The position numbers and the translations under genes were made by a program. From CAIXSC01 sp046349855 (GTDB lineage Bacteria > Planctomycetota > Planctomycetia > Pirellulales > Pirellulaceae): 64,000 bases of DNA. Below are positions 26,501-34,433 of this stretch, piece by piece (within the stretch, counting starts at the first letter, position 1; each line of letters starts with the position of its first letter). Location of the stretch: NCBI GenBank assembly GCA_046349855.1, contig JAXMBM010000014.1, positions 62,001 through 126,000 of the forward strand. The letters are read 5' to 3'. The notes below the pieces were generated by a model that made no database searches, was not told the DNA's origin, and was given only the letters and a program-made list of their open reading frames with translations.

Positions 26501-27344
26501 GCGGCCCTTCGGCAGTCACGAAGACTTCCCCGTTGAGCGGCAGGATCCCCTGGCAGTTCTTCACCAGGTCGCAATAGACCCGCGCCTTGTCCAGCAGCTG
26601 ATCGCGATTGGTGTCGGAAATCAGCAGCAGCGGCCCGCCTTCTTTCGAGGCAATCACGTGGCCGAATTCATTGAAGGCCATCGCAATCAGGGACCCCGTC
26701 TGCTCATCATCCAGCAATCGCTGGACCGTGAAGTCATCGGCGATGCGGAACCGCTCGTTGCGATGCGTCTCCGTCGCCGCGACCTCCTTGGCCCGGTCCC
26801 AGGGGGCCGTTTCACCGAAACGCCCCAGCACTCGAGCCACCGGCCACCGCGCGTCGTTGTACAACGACGTGTCCCACAGCGGGAGCGGCGAGAGACTCGT
26901 CTTCCAGCTGCTGTCGGTCGAGTGGGACTGCCAGTCGCCGCCCGCTTCCTTGACCTGGACCCGAGCCGCCAGGCCGGCCGTGTTTCCCTGCGTGTTGACC
27001 ACGCGGATCGCGAGCACATTGCGGCCCCGCGAGAGGAATCGAGTGACGTCGAACTCGGTCGGACGCCGCGCCCCGTTGCCCGACCCAATACTCCGACCGT
27101 TGATGCGGAGTTCAAACGAGTCGTCGGCGGCGATGGTCACTTTGGCCGATTCGACCGACCGGACCGTGAAGACCTTGCGGAAGTGGCAGGCCCCAGGCGG
27201 CACTCGCCCCGACTCATGCTCGGCACACCAGATCCAGTTGGCGTCCTGCGCAACCGCCAGTCGCGTACCAGCCAGGGCTGACAGCAGCACCAGCGCAGCC
27301 ACGACTGCTCGTCCCCCACGTCCTTGCGGGAAGTCATTCGTCAT
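23532..27344 (-). CDS. Giant PVC-type cytochrome with propeller, HEAT-like region and CxxCH heme domain
   Basis: 1270 residues from ATG 27344 (AAGGA 9 bases upstream; an earlier TTG is disfavoured). Signal peptide (apolar ~14-32). Residues ~35-150 look like a galactose-binding-type jelly roll (FELRINGRSIGSG). Residues ~200-560 form a sorbosone/glucose-dehydrogenase-like propeller (HGPHAVTLGPDGLLYVVLGN, GGLRNAYDLTFNREGDLFLHD, DLEVGPDGALYFVTGG). A long helical HEAT-like stretch follows (~600-1080). The C-terminus holds one heme site, CVKCHAFGG (~1134), in the PVC-specific cytochrome c domain. These proteins are thought to oxidise sugars or related compounds in the periplasm and pass electrons to c-heme; the substrate here is unknown. 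Confidence 0.87.
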   Translation of the reverse strand: MTNDFPQGRGGRAVVAALVLLSALAGTRLAVAQDANWIWCAEHESGRVPPGACHFRKVFTVRSVESAKVTIAADDSFELRINGRSIGSGNGARRPTEFDVTRFLSRGRNVLAIRVVNTQGNTAGLAARVQVKEAGGDWQSHSTDSSWKTSLSPLPLWDTSLYNDARWPVARVLGRFGETAPWDRAKEVAATETHRNERFRIADDFTVQRLLDDEQTGSLIAMAFNEFGHVIASKEGGPLLLISDTNRDQLLDKARVYCDLVKNCQGILPLNGEVFVTAEGPQGVGLYRLADKNRDGKLEDCKLVLKFRGEMGEHGPHAVTLGPDGLLYVVLGNLCSYDGEYDVHSPYRNGYEGDLLPRYEDPGGHAVGVKAPGGTVLRTDIDGSIVQLYAGGLRNAYDLTFNREGDLFLHDSDMETDEGTPWYRSTELFQVVAGGDYGWRSGWSRWPEHAVDALPSLLDTGRGSPTGCAVYSHFAFPQRYHHALFLADWTRGRILSVKLKKTGSTYTATSDVFLEGNPLNVTDLEVGPDGALYFVTGGRGTNGGLYRVAWKGRVPSEVADLGQGITMAIRHPQLQSAWARQRLAKLKADMGDTWERQLYGVAGSAANPAEYRTRALDLLQLFGTPPELTLLETLADDKQESVRAKVAELLGLRAEGEARKELIKLLRDSDGTVRRKAAESLVRIEGAVSLEQVRPLLAAEDRFESWAARRLLEQQPSSQWSDSVLSSPNPRVLLQGSLALMIADPSAAQGKAVVERISKACSRFVNDRDFVDMLRVLRVAIHRGGLTPQDLTDSTGWLADEFPSGDPKMNQELLPILVYLQVGSITDRYIEYLKSKATPQARFHAALQLRFLETGWREEQKWELIEVLEKMARTESSGNMAVYARNAVRDFARLLSDEESAYVLERAVKWPNAAVGAIHKLPERLSEEQLESLREIDRQLSEKGEESSKPLQVGIIALLARSGDDAAFEYLREIWRRDPDRRQSAAMGLAQRPEGENWNYLVRSLPFLEGNAATEVLEKLRLVDQAPEDPEYYRHVILRGLLLKDQGADRALALLEHWVQESVASPGDPWDKALASWQDWYRRTYPDRPEAVLPQADAESKWQLDELLEYLTIGDGSKKGSATRGATVFTKAQCVKCHAFGGKGERIGPELTTVNRRFVRKEILESILFPSHVISDQYAAKTIVTASGRKYTGLVAPGAAGEKIVLQSNGQKVTVKEEEIEEVLPSKVSAMPAGLLNDLSQQEIADLFAYLLHPPQDALAKRRVSDGSAK

Positions 27345-27454
27345 CTTGGCATCCTTGCACAAATGGACGGACCACCCCCAGAGACTAGCACGAAGGGGAA
27401 AAATGGTGCAACAGGAAAAAAGCGCGGACTGCGGTGCCGAGGCGAAGTGGCTCC

Positions 27455-28891
27455 TTACCGCGGCGGGGACGCCGCCCCACCGCTGCTCCGCGCCTGACGG
27501 TCCAGGTCGACCACCCGGTGAGCGGTGAGGTGCGGAGCATTGAGCGACTGGGCCGCCCCCTTCTGCCCGTAGAGCCCGACCCGCTTACGTTCATAACGAT
27601 GGAGATTCAGCCCCGGCGACGGCGTCACATACTGCAGGACCTTGCCGTTGTCGTCGAGCAGAGCGTAGGGAGGTGCGACTCGTTTTGTCGAATGCACGGG
27701 CAGCAGCCAGCCGGTCCCGTCGAACCGCGGTTCAATGCTCGGCGACAGCCGCGGAGTGGACGAGGTGCCCGACAACCGGTCCCAGACCCCCGTCCCCAGA
27801 CTCGCCAATCCCGTGCCCACCGGAGCCGCTCCGCCGGTATCTCCCGGACCCGCGCCCCCCGGTTCGGCACTGGCCATCACCGTTCCGGTCCCGGCCGCCG
27901 GCACGCCGCGAGCCGCGCGGATGTGTTTCTGCTGCAACTCTTCAAACTCTTCGATCCGCTCCAGCATCAGCCGCGCCTTGCCCCGTTCCAGCGGCGAGGT
28001 ACCACGTTCAATCAACGTTTCGGCGCGGGCCCGCAACGGCGCCAGATTCCAGACATCCGGCTCGCGCTGCGCCAATAACGACAGCTGGAGCGTCAGATCC
28101 TCGATCTCGCGGTCGGTCGCCAGACTGCTTGTCGGCGGCGGTATCTGAGCATCACTCACCGGTTCCAACCGCCGGGCCTGACGGGGCGCCGGCCGGGGCG
28201 ACCATTCCGCCCGGTATTGAGCCGGTTCCACCACACTGCCCGTCCGGCTCCGCTCTCCGGATCCGGCCGCCCGCTGTACATCTCCCGCGGCCCCCGTTCC
28301 AGCCGCCTCGGCGGTGGTCGCGGATGCCGGCACATCCTGGGCGGTCGCGGGCCCGGGTGCTTGTCCCGCCAGATCCTCACCATCCCGCCCGGAAGCCTCG
28401 CCTCCCCGCGGCGCGCGGCGCGACACATCGTCCACATGAACCCAGCGAAACTCGCCCGACGGCGGGGCAATCTGATACCACGTTTCGGTCGTGCCCTTGC
28501 GCGGATCGTCCAGCTCCCGATGCCCCAGGACGGTCACGCGCTCGCCCCGCTCCAGCCGCACCTGCCAGCGATGGTCCTCCACCGTCTCCACTCGACTGCC
28601 AATCCAGGCCACGGCATCATCGGCAATCACCGAGGCCGTGCGGTCGCCGGAGAGTACATGTAGCTTGCGCGCCGGCACCCAGCAGAAACTACGCTCGGGG
28701 GGACGCACCGCCAGCCAGCCTCCAGCGTCGCGGCGATAGACTTCCAAGGGACTTCCTTTGGGGAGCAGATCCGTGGTGTAAAACGCCTCCCCCGGACCAC
28801 TCGACACGACCGTGTCATCGACGGCCGCATAGACCGTATAGGGAAAACGATCCTTGGCACGAGCCGGCTCGATCTCCCCTGCCAGCCCCAA
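27455..28891 (-). CDS. SH3-domain-containing protein, N-terminus uncertain
   Basis: 478 residues if started at TTG 28891. Residues ~15-75 and ~85-150 are two SH3-like repeats (YAAVDDTVVSSGPGEAFYTT, GSPLEVYRRDAGGWLAVRPP; RVTVLGHRELDD, FRWVHVDDV). A long Ala/Gly/Pro-rich linker and a helical section (~230-330) follow, with a C-terminal strand-rich tail. No ATG is available. In frame just upstream lies SSPALALG, which looks like the end of a signal peptide, but a TGA (28910-28912) precedes it. The N-terminus is therefore probably damaged or frameshifted, or translation uses a rare start. Secretion is inferred from SH3 content. Confidence 0.6.
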   Translation of the reverse strand: MGLAGEIEPARAKDRFPYTVYAAVDDTVVSSGPGEAFYTTDLLPKGSPLEVYRRDAGGWLAVRPPERSFCWVPARKLHVLSGDRTASVIADDAVAWIGSRVETVEDHRWQVRLERGERVTVLGHRELDDPRKGTTETWYQIAPPSGEFRWVHVDDVSRRAPRGGEASGRDGEDLAGQAPGPATAQDVPASATTAEAAGTGAAGDVQRAAGSGERSRTGSVVEPAQYRAEWSPRPAPRQARRLEPVSDAQIPPPTSSLATDREIEDLTLQLSLLAQREPDVWNLAPLRARAETLIERGTSPLERGKARLMLERIEEFEELQQKHIRAARGVPAAGTGTVMASAEPGGAGPGDTGGAAPVGTGLASLGTGVWDRLSGTSSTPRLSPSIEPRFDGTGWLLPVHSTKRVAPPYALLDDNGKVLQYVTPSPGLNLHRYERKRVGLYGQKGAAQSLNAPHLTAHRVVDLDRQARSSGGAASPPR

Positions 28892-29250
28892 CGCCAGCGC
28901 TGGCGAGGATCAGGCACCCTTCACAGGAGAAGCGGGAGGTGCGAATAACACGGTTTGTCGTGCCCCTTCGGGGTGGAAGACGGAACGGATCGTAACGTGC
29001 GACAGGATGGACGCTTGTCGGACTATTTGAGCCGACTTCCCGGCTATCCATTTACCCGCCGTCCCCCCCTGGCTTTGGCCTCATAAGCTGACGTGGGCCC
29101 AGTTGCCGCTGATTTCAGCCGCGCGTGGCCGGACGCGCGCGACCGCGGGCCAGCCACCGCCCATCATTGGAGAACCCCCCGCGGCCTCGCTAGAATGCGC
29201 CCCTCGCCGTCCTCCACGCTCGACCGCTCCTCCTGCCAAGGTGTTGCCCG
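28892..29250. other. Intergenic region between divergent genes
   Basis: 359 bases between the SH3 gene (minus) and the PIG-L gene (plus). It must hold both promoters and possibly the lost 5' end of the SH3 gene (see that entry). I saw no convincing hexamer pair, repeat or RNA structure. Confidence 0.5.
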
Positions 29251-30174
29251 ATGCCTACGCGCTCGCTCCCCCTTCCCTGCCTGTTTCTCGCCGGCCTCGC
29301 CAGTCTCCTGCTCGCTCCCAGCACGCCCCCGCATCACCTGCGGGCCGACGATGCAGGAAAACTGCGAATCCTGGTGTTCGGGGCTCATCCGGACGACGCC
29401 GAGTTCAAGGCGGGCGGCACCGCCGCCAAATGGGCCCGCCAGGGGCACGCCGTGAAACTGGTCTCCGTCACCAACGGGGACATCGGCCACTGGAACATGG
29501 CGGGCGGACCGCTGGCGCTGCGCCGTGCCGCCGAGGCCCGCGCCGCCGCCGCCAAACTGGGCGTCACCTCCCAGGTACTTGATATCCATGACGGCGAACT
29601 GGTCCCGTCACTGGAATACCGCCGCCTGCTGACGCGCATCATCCGCGAATGGAAAGCCGACATCGTCATCGCTCATCGTCCCTGGGATTACCACCCGGAC
29701 CACCGCTATGTCGGCGTGCTGGTCCAGGACGCCGCCTTCATGGTGACCGTGCCGTTCATCTGTCCCGATGTTCCTCCCCTCAAGCAGAATCCGGTCTTTC
29801 TGTACTCCAGCGATGGCTTTCAGAAGCCCTATCCGTTTCAGCCCGATGTCGTGGTTTCGGTCGACGACGTCTTCGACCAGAAAATGGACGCCCTCCATGA
29901 ACTTGAATCGCAGGTGTATGAAGGAGGTGCCAGCGGCAGCGCCGACTACGTCGCCAACGTCCCGCCGGCCAGCGCCCCCGAGGCGCGTCGCCAGTGGCTC
30001 AAACAGCGCTGGATCGACCGTCAGGGGCGCGAAGCGCAGAAGTTTCGCGAGATCCTGGCGCGCTGGTACGGACCGGAACAAGCTCAGAAGATTCAGTACG
30101 CCGAGGCCTTCGAGATCTGCGAGTACGGCCGGCGGCCGACAGCGGACGAATTGAAGAAACTGTTTCCGTTCTGA
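29251..30174 (+). CDS. Secreted PIG-L family deacetylase
   Basis: 307 residues. Signal peptide (apolar ~8-24), then the PIG-L/LmbE fold: ILVFGAHPDDAEFKAGGTAA with the zinc-binding HPDD, LVSVTNGDIGHWN, and a second metal motif DYHPDHRYVGVLVQDA. Members are zinc-dependent de-N-acetylases of GlcNAc-containing substrates. The signal peptide argues for an extracytoplasmic glycan or glycoconjugate. Followed by a T-rich terminator, so a single-gene unit. Confidence 0.88.
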   Translation: MPTRSLPLPCLFLAGLASLLLAPSTPPHHLRADDAGKLRILVFGAHPDDAEFKAGGTAAKWARQGHAVKLVSVTNGDIGHWNMAGGPLALRRAAEARAAAAKLGVTSQVLDIHDGELVPSLEYRRLLTRIIREWKADIVIAHRPWDYHPDHRYVGVLVQDAAFMVTVPFICPDVPPLKQNPVFLYSSDGFQKPYPFQPDVVVSVDDVFDQKMDALHELESQVYEGGASGSADYVANVPPASAPEARRQWLKQRWIDRQGREAQKFREILARWYGPEQAQKIQYAEAFEICEYGRRPTADELKKLFPF

Positions 30175-30230
30175 CCGCTGACCGACGGGGCCCGAACCGT
30201 TCTTCCGCTCTCTCCTCGCCGTCCCCCGGT

Positions 30231-30260
30231 CGGCGAACCAACGCCGTAAGAATTTTTTTT
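30231..30260 (+). terminator. Rho-independent terminator after the PIG-L gene
   Basis: CGGCG (30231-30235), a 6-base loop, CGCCG (30242-30246), then TAAGAA and eight T (30253-30260). It is the only hairpin plus T-run I found in the window. The stem is short. Confidence 0.55.
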
Positions 30261-30486
30261 CGCCCGTCGACGCGGCAGTTCGACGTCGCCGGGACCAGCG
30301 CGCGGATACGCACGCCGCCTGCGCTGATTCAACACACTCGCCGCAACTTCCTTCAGTTGCCATATCGCCCGCATCGACGCCGCGTCTGTCTCAATTCCGC
30401 ACAGTCGCTCGACAGGTCCGATCGTGCGGCGCAATGAATGCCCCACTAACGACTTCAGTCCGGCCGGCGATAGCCGCGACTCCATA

Positions 30487-30516
30487 TTGACCAATCTCCT
30501 CGCCCATCACTACGCT
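30487..30516 (+). promoter_or_regulatory. Possible sigma70-type promoter for the cytochrome pair
   Basis: TTGACC (30487-30492), an 18-base spacer and TACGCT (30511-30516), 67 bases before the cytochrome start. The -35 is good (5/6), the -10 poor (3/6). The surrounding 408 bases between the PIG-L and cytochrome genes hold otherwise only the terminator above. Confidence 0.25.
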
Positions 30517-30582
30517 TGGAGCGCACACAGTGGATTGCAGCCGTGTTATCTTTTTCCACCTCGTGGTAGGGGAGCAGGTCAC

Positions 30583-31131
30583 ATGCGAGTCTTCACGCGC
30601 GGTACGGGATGGGGAATCACTGGTCTGGTCGTCGCCAGCGTCGTGCTGGCACTGGGAGTCGGTTCGGCGCTGTCGCAGCCGCCCGAAAACCCGGCGCTCA
30701 AGACGGAGCCGGCGCCTCCGGACGGACAGACGTTTGTCGGCTCGAAACAGTGCTCGTCGTGCCACTTCGACCAGTTCATGACCTGGAAGAAGAGCAAGCA
30801 CGGCAAGGATGCCTGGGAAAGCCTCCCGACGAAGTATCGGAAGGACGCCGAGTGCATCAAGTGCCACACGACCGGCTATGGCCAGGAAACGGGTTTCGCA
30901 TCGATCGAAACCACGCCCAATCTGGCCGGGGTGAGTTGCGAGGCGTGCCACGGTCCGGGCAGCAAGCACGCGGAAATCTGCAAGCCGTTCGCCAACAAGA
31001 AGAAGTTGAACGACGACGAGTTGAAGACGGCACGTGATTCGATCTGGAAAATCGTCCCGTACAACGTTTGTGTGGCCTGCCACGAAATCCAGAGCCACAA
31101 GACGCATCCCAAGTACGACAAGGCCAAGTAG
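30583..31131 (+). CDS. Tetraheme cytochrome c (cytochrome c554-like)
   Basis: 182 residues from ATG 30583 (GGAG 8 bases upstream). A signal peptide or anchor (apolar ~10-30) precedes four CxxCH heme sites: CSSCH, CIKCH, CEACH and CVACH. The layout (GSKQCSSCHFDQFMTWKKSKH, then GVSCEACHGPGSKH) is that of the cytochrome c554/c-prime family. It should be a periplasmic electron carrier. It lies 16 bases before the 11-heme cytochrome, so the two form an operon and probably pass electrons to each other. Confidence 0.88.
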   Translation: MRVFTRGTGWGITGLVVASVVLALGVGSALSQPPENPALKTEPAPPDGQTFVGSKQCSSCHFDQFMTWKKSKHGKDAWESLPTKYRKDAECIKCHTTGYGQETGFASIETTPNLAGVSCEACHGPGSKHAEICKPFANKKKLNDDELKTARDSIWKIVPYNVCVACHEIQSHKTHPKYDKAK

Positions 31132-31147
31132 GAACGGAAGCGCGTCG

Positions 31148-33424
31148 ATGCCTTTACGGTTACGGCTGCTGTGCGGCTGGCTGGCGGTGCTCGGTATCGT
31201 TTCGGCCGGAGTGGTATGGGGCGACGGCGCGGCCGGGCAGCCGGAAACACCCGCGGTGGATCGGCCTAACCCGGCCGCCCCACCGGATGCCGACAAACCG
31301 GATGCCGACAAACCGGATGCGGACAAACCGGAGGCGGACAAACCGGAGGCGGAGAAGCCCGAGGCGCCGGCGGTGGAAGAGTTGCCTTTGCCGCCGGTCC
31401 GCGGGTCGCAGCTGACCGAGGACGACAATTACTGTGCGGCGTGCCACGGCGAACCCGACTTGTGGGACGAGAAGCAGCAGCGGTTGTTTGTCTCCAAGGA
31501 TCTGCTGGGGCACGACGTTCATTACACCAAGGGGGTCAACTGCCACGATTGCCACGGCGGCAATCCGTCGACGCGGGTGGTGAACGAGGCCCATGCGAAA
31601 GAGGACGGTTTCCGCGTCAAGTTGGACGAGTTACGGTTCCGGTGCCTGCATTGCCACGCGGCGCAGGCCGAAGAGTTGGCGGCTGGTCCGCATTCGCGGG
31701 CGGTCAAACAAGGTGCCGACGCGCCTCGTTCCCTGGCCTGTGGACAATGCCACGGCGACAAGCACCACGAATTGCGCAGCCACCGCGATTCCCTCTCGCC
31801 CATGTTCCTGGATCACCAGGTGAAGAACTGTGGTGAGTGCCATGCCAAGAGCCACGGGACGTACTTGCAGAGTGTCCATGGGAAGGGGCTGACGGAGTCG
31901 GGTCTGCTGGTCACGGCGAGCTGCTCCAGTTGCCATGGCGGGCATGGAGTCTTCCCGTCCAAGGACGAACGCTCGCCGCTCCACATCACCAAGGTGGCCG
32001 ACACCTGTGCGGCCTGCCATCGCTTCATCAAGGAGCGCTTGCTCGACAGCGTGCACGGCGGCGGACAAGCGGCTGGCCGCATCTCCGAGCGAACGTCTCC
32101 GGGTGGCAAACAGAAACAGACTCCGACCTGCACGCATTGCCATCAGGGCCATGATTTCCACGATCCCAAGTCCGACGTGTTCCGCGCCGCGCTTACCGAT
32201 CGCTGCGGCAATTGCCACGAGGACCTGTCGAAGCGCTATGCCTACAGTCTGCATGGCCAGCTCACCAACCTCGGCTATGGGCCCGCCGCCAAGTGTTCGG
32301 ACTGCCACGGTGCTCACGACATCCACGCGCTGAAGGACGTACGTTCCCGTTTGGCGGGTGAGAACCGCGTGGCCACCTGCGCTCAGTGCCATCCTCAGGC
32401 CAACGCCAACTTTGCTCAGTTCGACCCGCACGCCGACCATCGGGATCCCCAGCGGTCCCCGTTGGTCTACTACACGTTTGTCGGCATGGAGTGGCTGCTG
32501 CTGTCGGTCTTCACGTTCTTCGGCATCCACACGCTGCTGTGGTTCGTCCGCTCCCTGGCCCATCGCCTGCGCCACGGAGCTCCGCGTCGACTTCAACCGG
32601 GCGCCGAAGCGTACGTACGGTTCTCGACGTACCACCGAGTTCTCCACGTCATCGTGATTATCTCGTTCCTGGGGCTGTCGCTCACCGGCCTGCCGCTCAA
32701 GTACAGCAGCGAGCGCTGGGCTCAGTGGCTGGCCACGCTGCTGGGCGGATTCGAGGCCACCAGCTTTGTGCATCGCGTGTGTGCTCTGCTGACGGTCTTC
32801 TATTTCGCCGCCCATCTGCTGTGGCTCGGCGATCGCATCATCGAGTGCCGTCGCCAGCAGTGGAAATGGCGGACCATCTTCTTCGGTCCCGACTCGCCCG
32901 TCCCGGGCATGCGCGACTTCCGCGACATCTTCGGCATGTTCCGCTGGTTCCTCGGCCTCGGTCCCAAACCTCGCTTTGACCGCTGGACCTACTGGGAAAA
33001 GTTCGACTACTGGGCGGTCTTCTGGGGCGTCGGCATCATCGGCATGTCGGGACTCGTCCTGTGGTTCCCCACTCAGTTCTGCTGGGTACTGCCGGGCATC
33101 GTGGTTAACGTCGCCAAGGTCATCCACTCGGAGGAGGCGCTGCTGGCCACCGGCTTCATCTTCACCATCCACTTCTTCAACACGCATCTGCGTGCCGAGA
33201 AGTTCCCGATGGACATGAGCATGCTGTCGGGGCTGGTCACGGACGAAGAATTGCGGGACGAGCGTCCCGACTATGTGGCTCGGATGGAGGCCTCGGGCCA
33301 GTTGGCAGAGCTCAAGTCGGTCGTTCCTCCGCAACGCAAGCTCCGCGCCCTCATGTTCGGCGGCTTCGTCGCGGTGATCATTGGGCTGCTGCTGCTCCTG
33401 GGAATCCTGGCCGGCACGTTCTAA
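31148..33424 (+). CDS. Eleven-heme cytochrome c fused to a cytochrome b-type membrane domain
   Basis: 758 residues from ATG 31148 (GGAAG 8 bases upstream); a frame reaching back to 31034 is an artefact. Signal peptide (~6-24), then a charged Asp/Lys/Pro repeat region (~47-72), then eleven CxxCH sites: CAACH, CHDCH, CLHCH, CGQCH, CGECH, CSSCH, CAACH, CTHCH, CGNCH, CSDCH, CAQCH (~90-420). From ~440 on about six membrane helices follow, with His residues placed as in cytochrome b561/NapC-independent b-type domains (VLHVIVIISFLG, FVHRVCALLTVFYFAAHLLW, FTIHFFNTHLR). Such a fusion could move electrons between the quinone pool and periplasmic carriers, for example the tetraheme neighbour. Donor and acceptor are unknown. 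Confidence 0.88.
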   Translation: MPLRLRLLCGWLAVLGIVSAGVVWGDGAAGQPETPAVDRPNPAAPPDADKPDADKPDADKPEADKPEAEKPEAPAVEELPLPPVRGSQLTEDDNYCAACHGEPDLWDEKQQRLFVSKDLLGHDVHYTKGVNCHDCHGGNPSTRVVNEAHAKEDGFRVKLDELRFRCLHCHAAQAEELAAGPHSRAVKQGADAPRSLACGQCHGDKHHELRSHRDSLSPMFLDHQVKNCGECHAKSHGTYLQSVHGKGLTESGLLVTASCSSCHGGHGVFPSKDERSPLHITKVADTCAACHRFIKERLLDSVHGGGQAAGRISERTSPGGKQKQTPTCTHCHQGHDFHDPKSDVFRAALTDRCGNCHEDLSKRYAYSLHGQLTNLGYGPAAKCSDCHGAHDIHALKDVRSRLAGENRVATCAQCHPQANANFAQFDPHADHRDPQRSPLVYYTFVGMEWLLLSVFTFFGIHTLLWFVRSLAHRLRHGAPRRLQPGAEAYVRFSTYHRVLHVIVIISFLGLSLTGLPLKYSSERWAQWLATLLGGFEATSFVHRVCALLTVFYFAAHLLWLGDRIIECRRQQWKWRTIFFGPDSPVPGMRDFRDIFGMFRWFLGLGPKPRFDRWTYWEKFDYWAVFWGVGIIGMSGLVLWFPTQFCWVLPGIVVNVAKVIHSEEALLATGFIFTIHFFNTHLRAEKFPMDMSMLSGLVTDEELRDERPDYVARMEASGQLAELKSVVPPQRKLRALMFGGFVAVIIGLLLLLGILAGTF
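31285..31359 (+). repeat. 15-bp tandem repeat encoding Asp/Ala/Lys/Pro units
   Basis: About five copies of a 15-base unit (GATGCCGACAAACCG and variants), encoding the pentapeptide DADKP, drifting to EADKP and EAEKP. It lies between the signal peptide and the first heme and makes a charged, extended spacer. Confidence 0.85.
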
Positions 33425-33444
33425 CGAATCTGGCCCAGGCGTCT

Positions 33445-33483
33445 GCCTTCTCTCTCCCCGCGGAGGGAACAGAAGACGAAGGC
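33445..33483. terminator. Long imperfect hairpin between convergent genes
   Basis: Outer arms GCCTTC (33445-33450) and GAAGGC (33478-33483) close a structure whose inner part is again self-complementary (CTCCCC / GGAGGGA). It separates the cytochrome operon (plus) from the sensor kinase (minus) and could stop transcripts on both strands. Confidence 0.45.
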
Positions 33484-33487
33484 CAGC

Positions 33488-34423
33488 TCAGGCCGATTCG
33501 TGGATCGCGGCTCGTCCTGGCAGCTGCACGTCGAACGCCGTTCCCGGAGCGGGCACTCGATCGCGCACCTTGATACGCCCTTTGAGGCGGCGGACAAGCG
33601 TTCCGACGATGTAGAGCCCCAGCCCGGTCCCTGGTTTGTCTCGTTCGAGTTCCGAGCCCAGGCGGACAAAACGTCCAAAGATCTTGCGCCGAGCCTGCGG
33701 AGGAATCCCGCGACCATTGTCGGCCACATGGACCTCGACCTTATCCGGCGAGATCACCTGGCAAGTCACCTCGACCTGCGGCGCATCGTCGCTGGCATAC
33801 TTCACGGCATTGTCGATCAGATTGCGAAAGATCATGTCGAGATCGACGCGCCGCGCCCGCACGATGCAGGGGGACAATTCCAGCCGCACCGCCTCGTCGT
33901 CCACGCGATACCGCAACCGTACCGACTCGGCGCATTCCCGCAACAGCGCCGACATTTCGACATCCTCGACTTCCTTGGCGGTCGGCTGGCGTTCCAGTCG
34001 AGCGGCGTCGAGGAGCTGGTTGATCAGCTGATCGAGCCGCTCCACGTCGTCCAGCATGAAGCGATGAAAGTCGGCGGCCTGCGCCTGATCGACCTGGTAT
34101 CGCGTCAGCGTCTGCAGGTAGAGTTTGAGTGAGGCCAGCGGAGACTTGAGCTCATGCGTCACACTGTCGACAAAGTTCGACTGCCGCTGGCTGACGCGGA
34201 TCTCCTTGATGGCGAGAAACAGATACAGGACCACTCCGGTCAACACCAGCAGGAACAGCATCGCGCCGATGGTCAACACCGCCCAGTAGATCGGGGCAAA
34301 CACCTGATCCTGGAGAGCGGCGAACACCGCCAGCAGCACCCAGCCGACGGTCAGCGCCACCAGGACCACGATCATCGTGACGCCCAGGGCGATCGGCCAG
34401 CGAATCGATCGGCGCTCGAACAT
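33488..34423 (-). CDS. Membrane-bound sensor histidine kinase
   Basis: 311 residues from ATG 34423; a longer frame runs into hemE and is rejected. Two apolar segments near the N-terminus (~9-38 and ~44-72) with almost no periplasmic loop, then a HisKA domain with the phospho-acceptor in SVTHELKSPLASL (~105), and an HATPase_c domain: N box DMIFRNLIDNAVKYA, G1 VADNGRGIPP, F box GRFVR, G2 GTGLGLYIV. With so small an outside loop it probably senses a signal in the membrane or from a partner. No response regulator is next to it. It starts 11 bases after the hemD-hemE stop on the same strand. Confidence 0.9.
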   Translation of the reverse strand: MFERRSIRWPIALGVTMIVVLVALTVGWVLLAVFAALQDQVFAPIYWAVLTIGAMLFLLVLTGVVLYLFLAIKEIRVSQRQSNFVDSVTHELKSPLASLKLYLQTLTRYQVDQAQAADFHRFMLDDVERLDQLINQLLDAARLERQPTAKEVEDVEMSALLRECAESVRLRYRVDDEAVRLELSPCIVRARRVDLDMIFRNLIDNAVKYASDDAPQVEVTCQVISPDKVEVHVADNGRGIPPQARRKIFGRFVRLGSELERDKPGTGLGLYIVGTLVRRLKGRIKVRDRVPAPGTAFDVQLPGRAAIHESA

Positions 34424-34433
34424 CAGAAGGTTC

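Noticed and set aside
23829..27281. Long open frame (1150 codons) opposite the PVC cytochrome
   Set aside because: Low-quality composition with no motif; the opposite strand carries a clear signal peptide, propeller and CxxCH protein.
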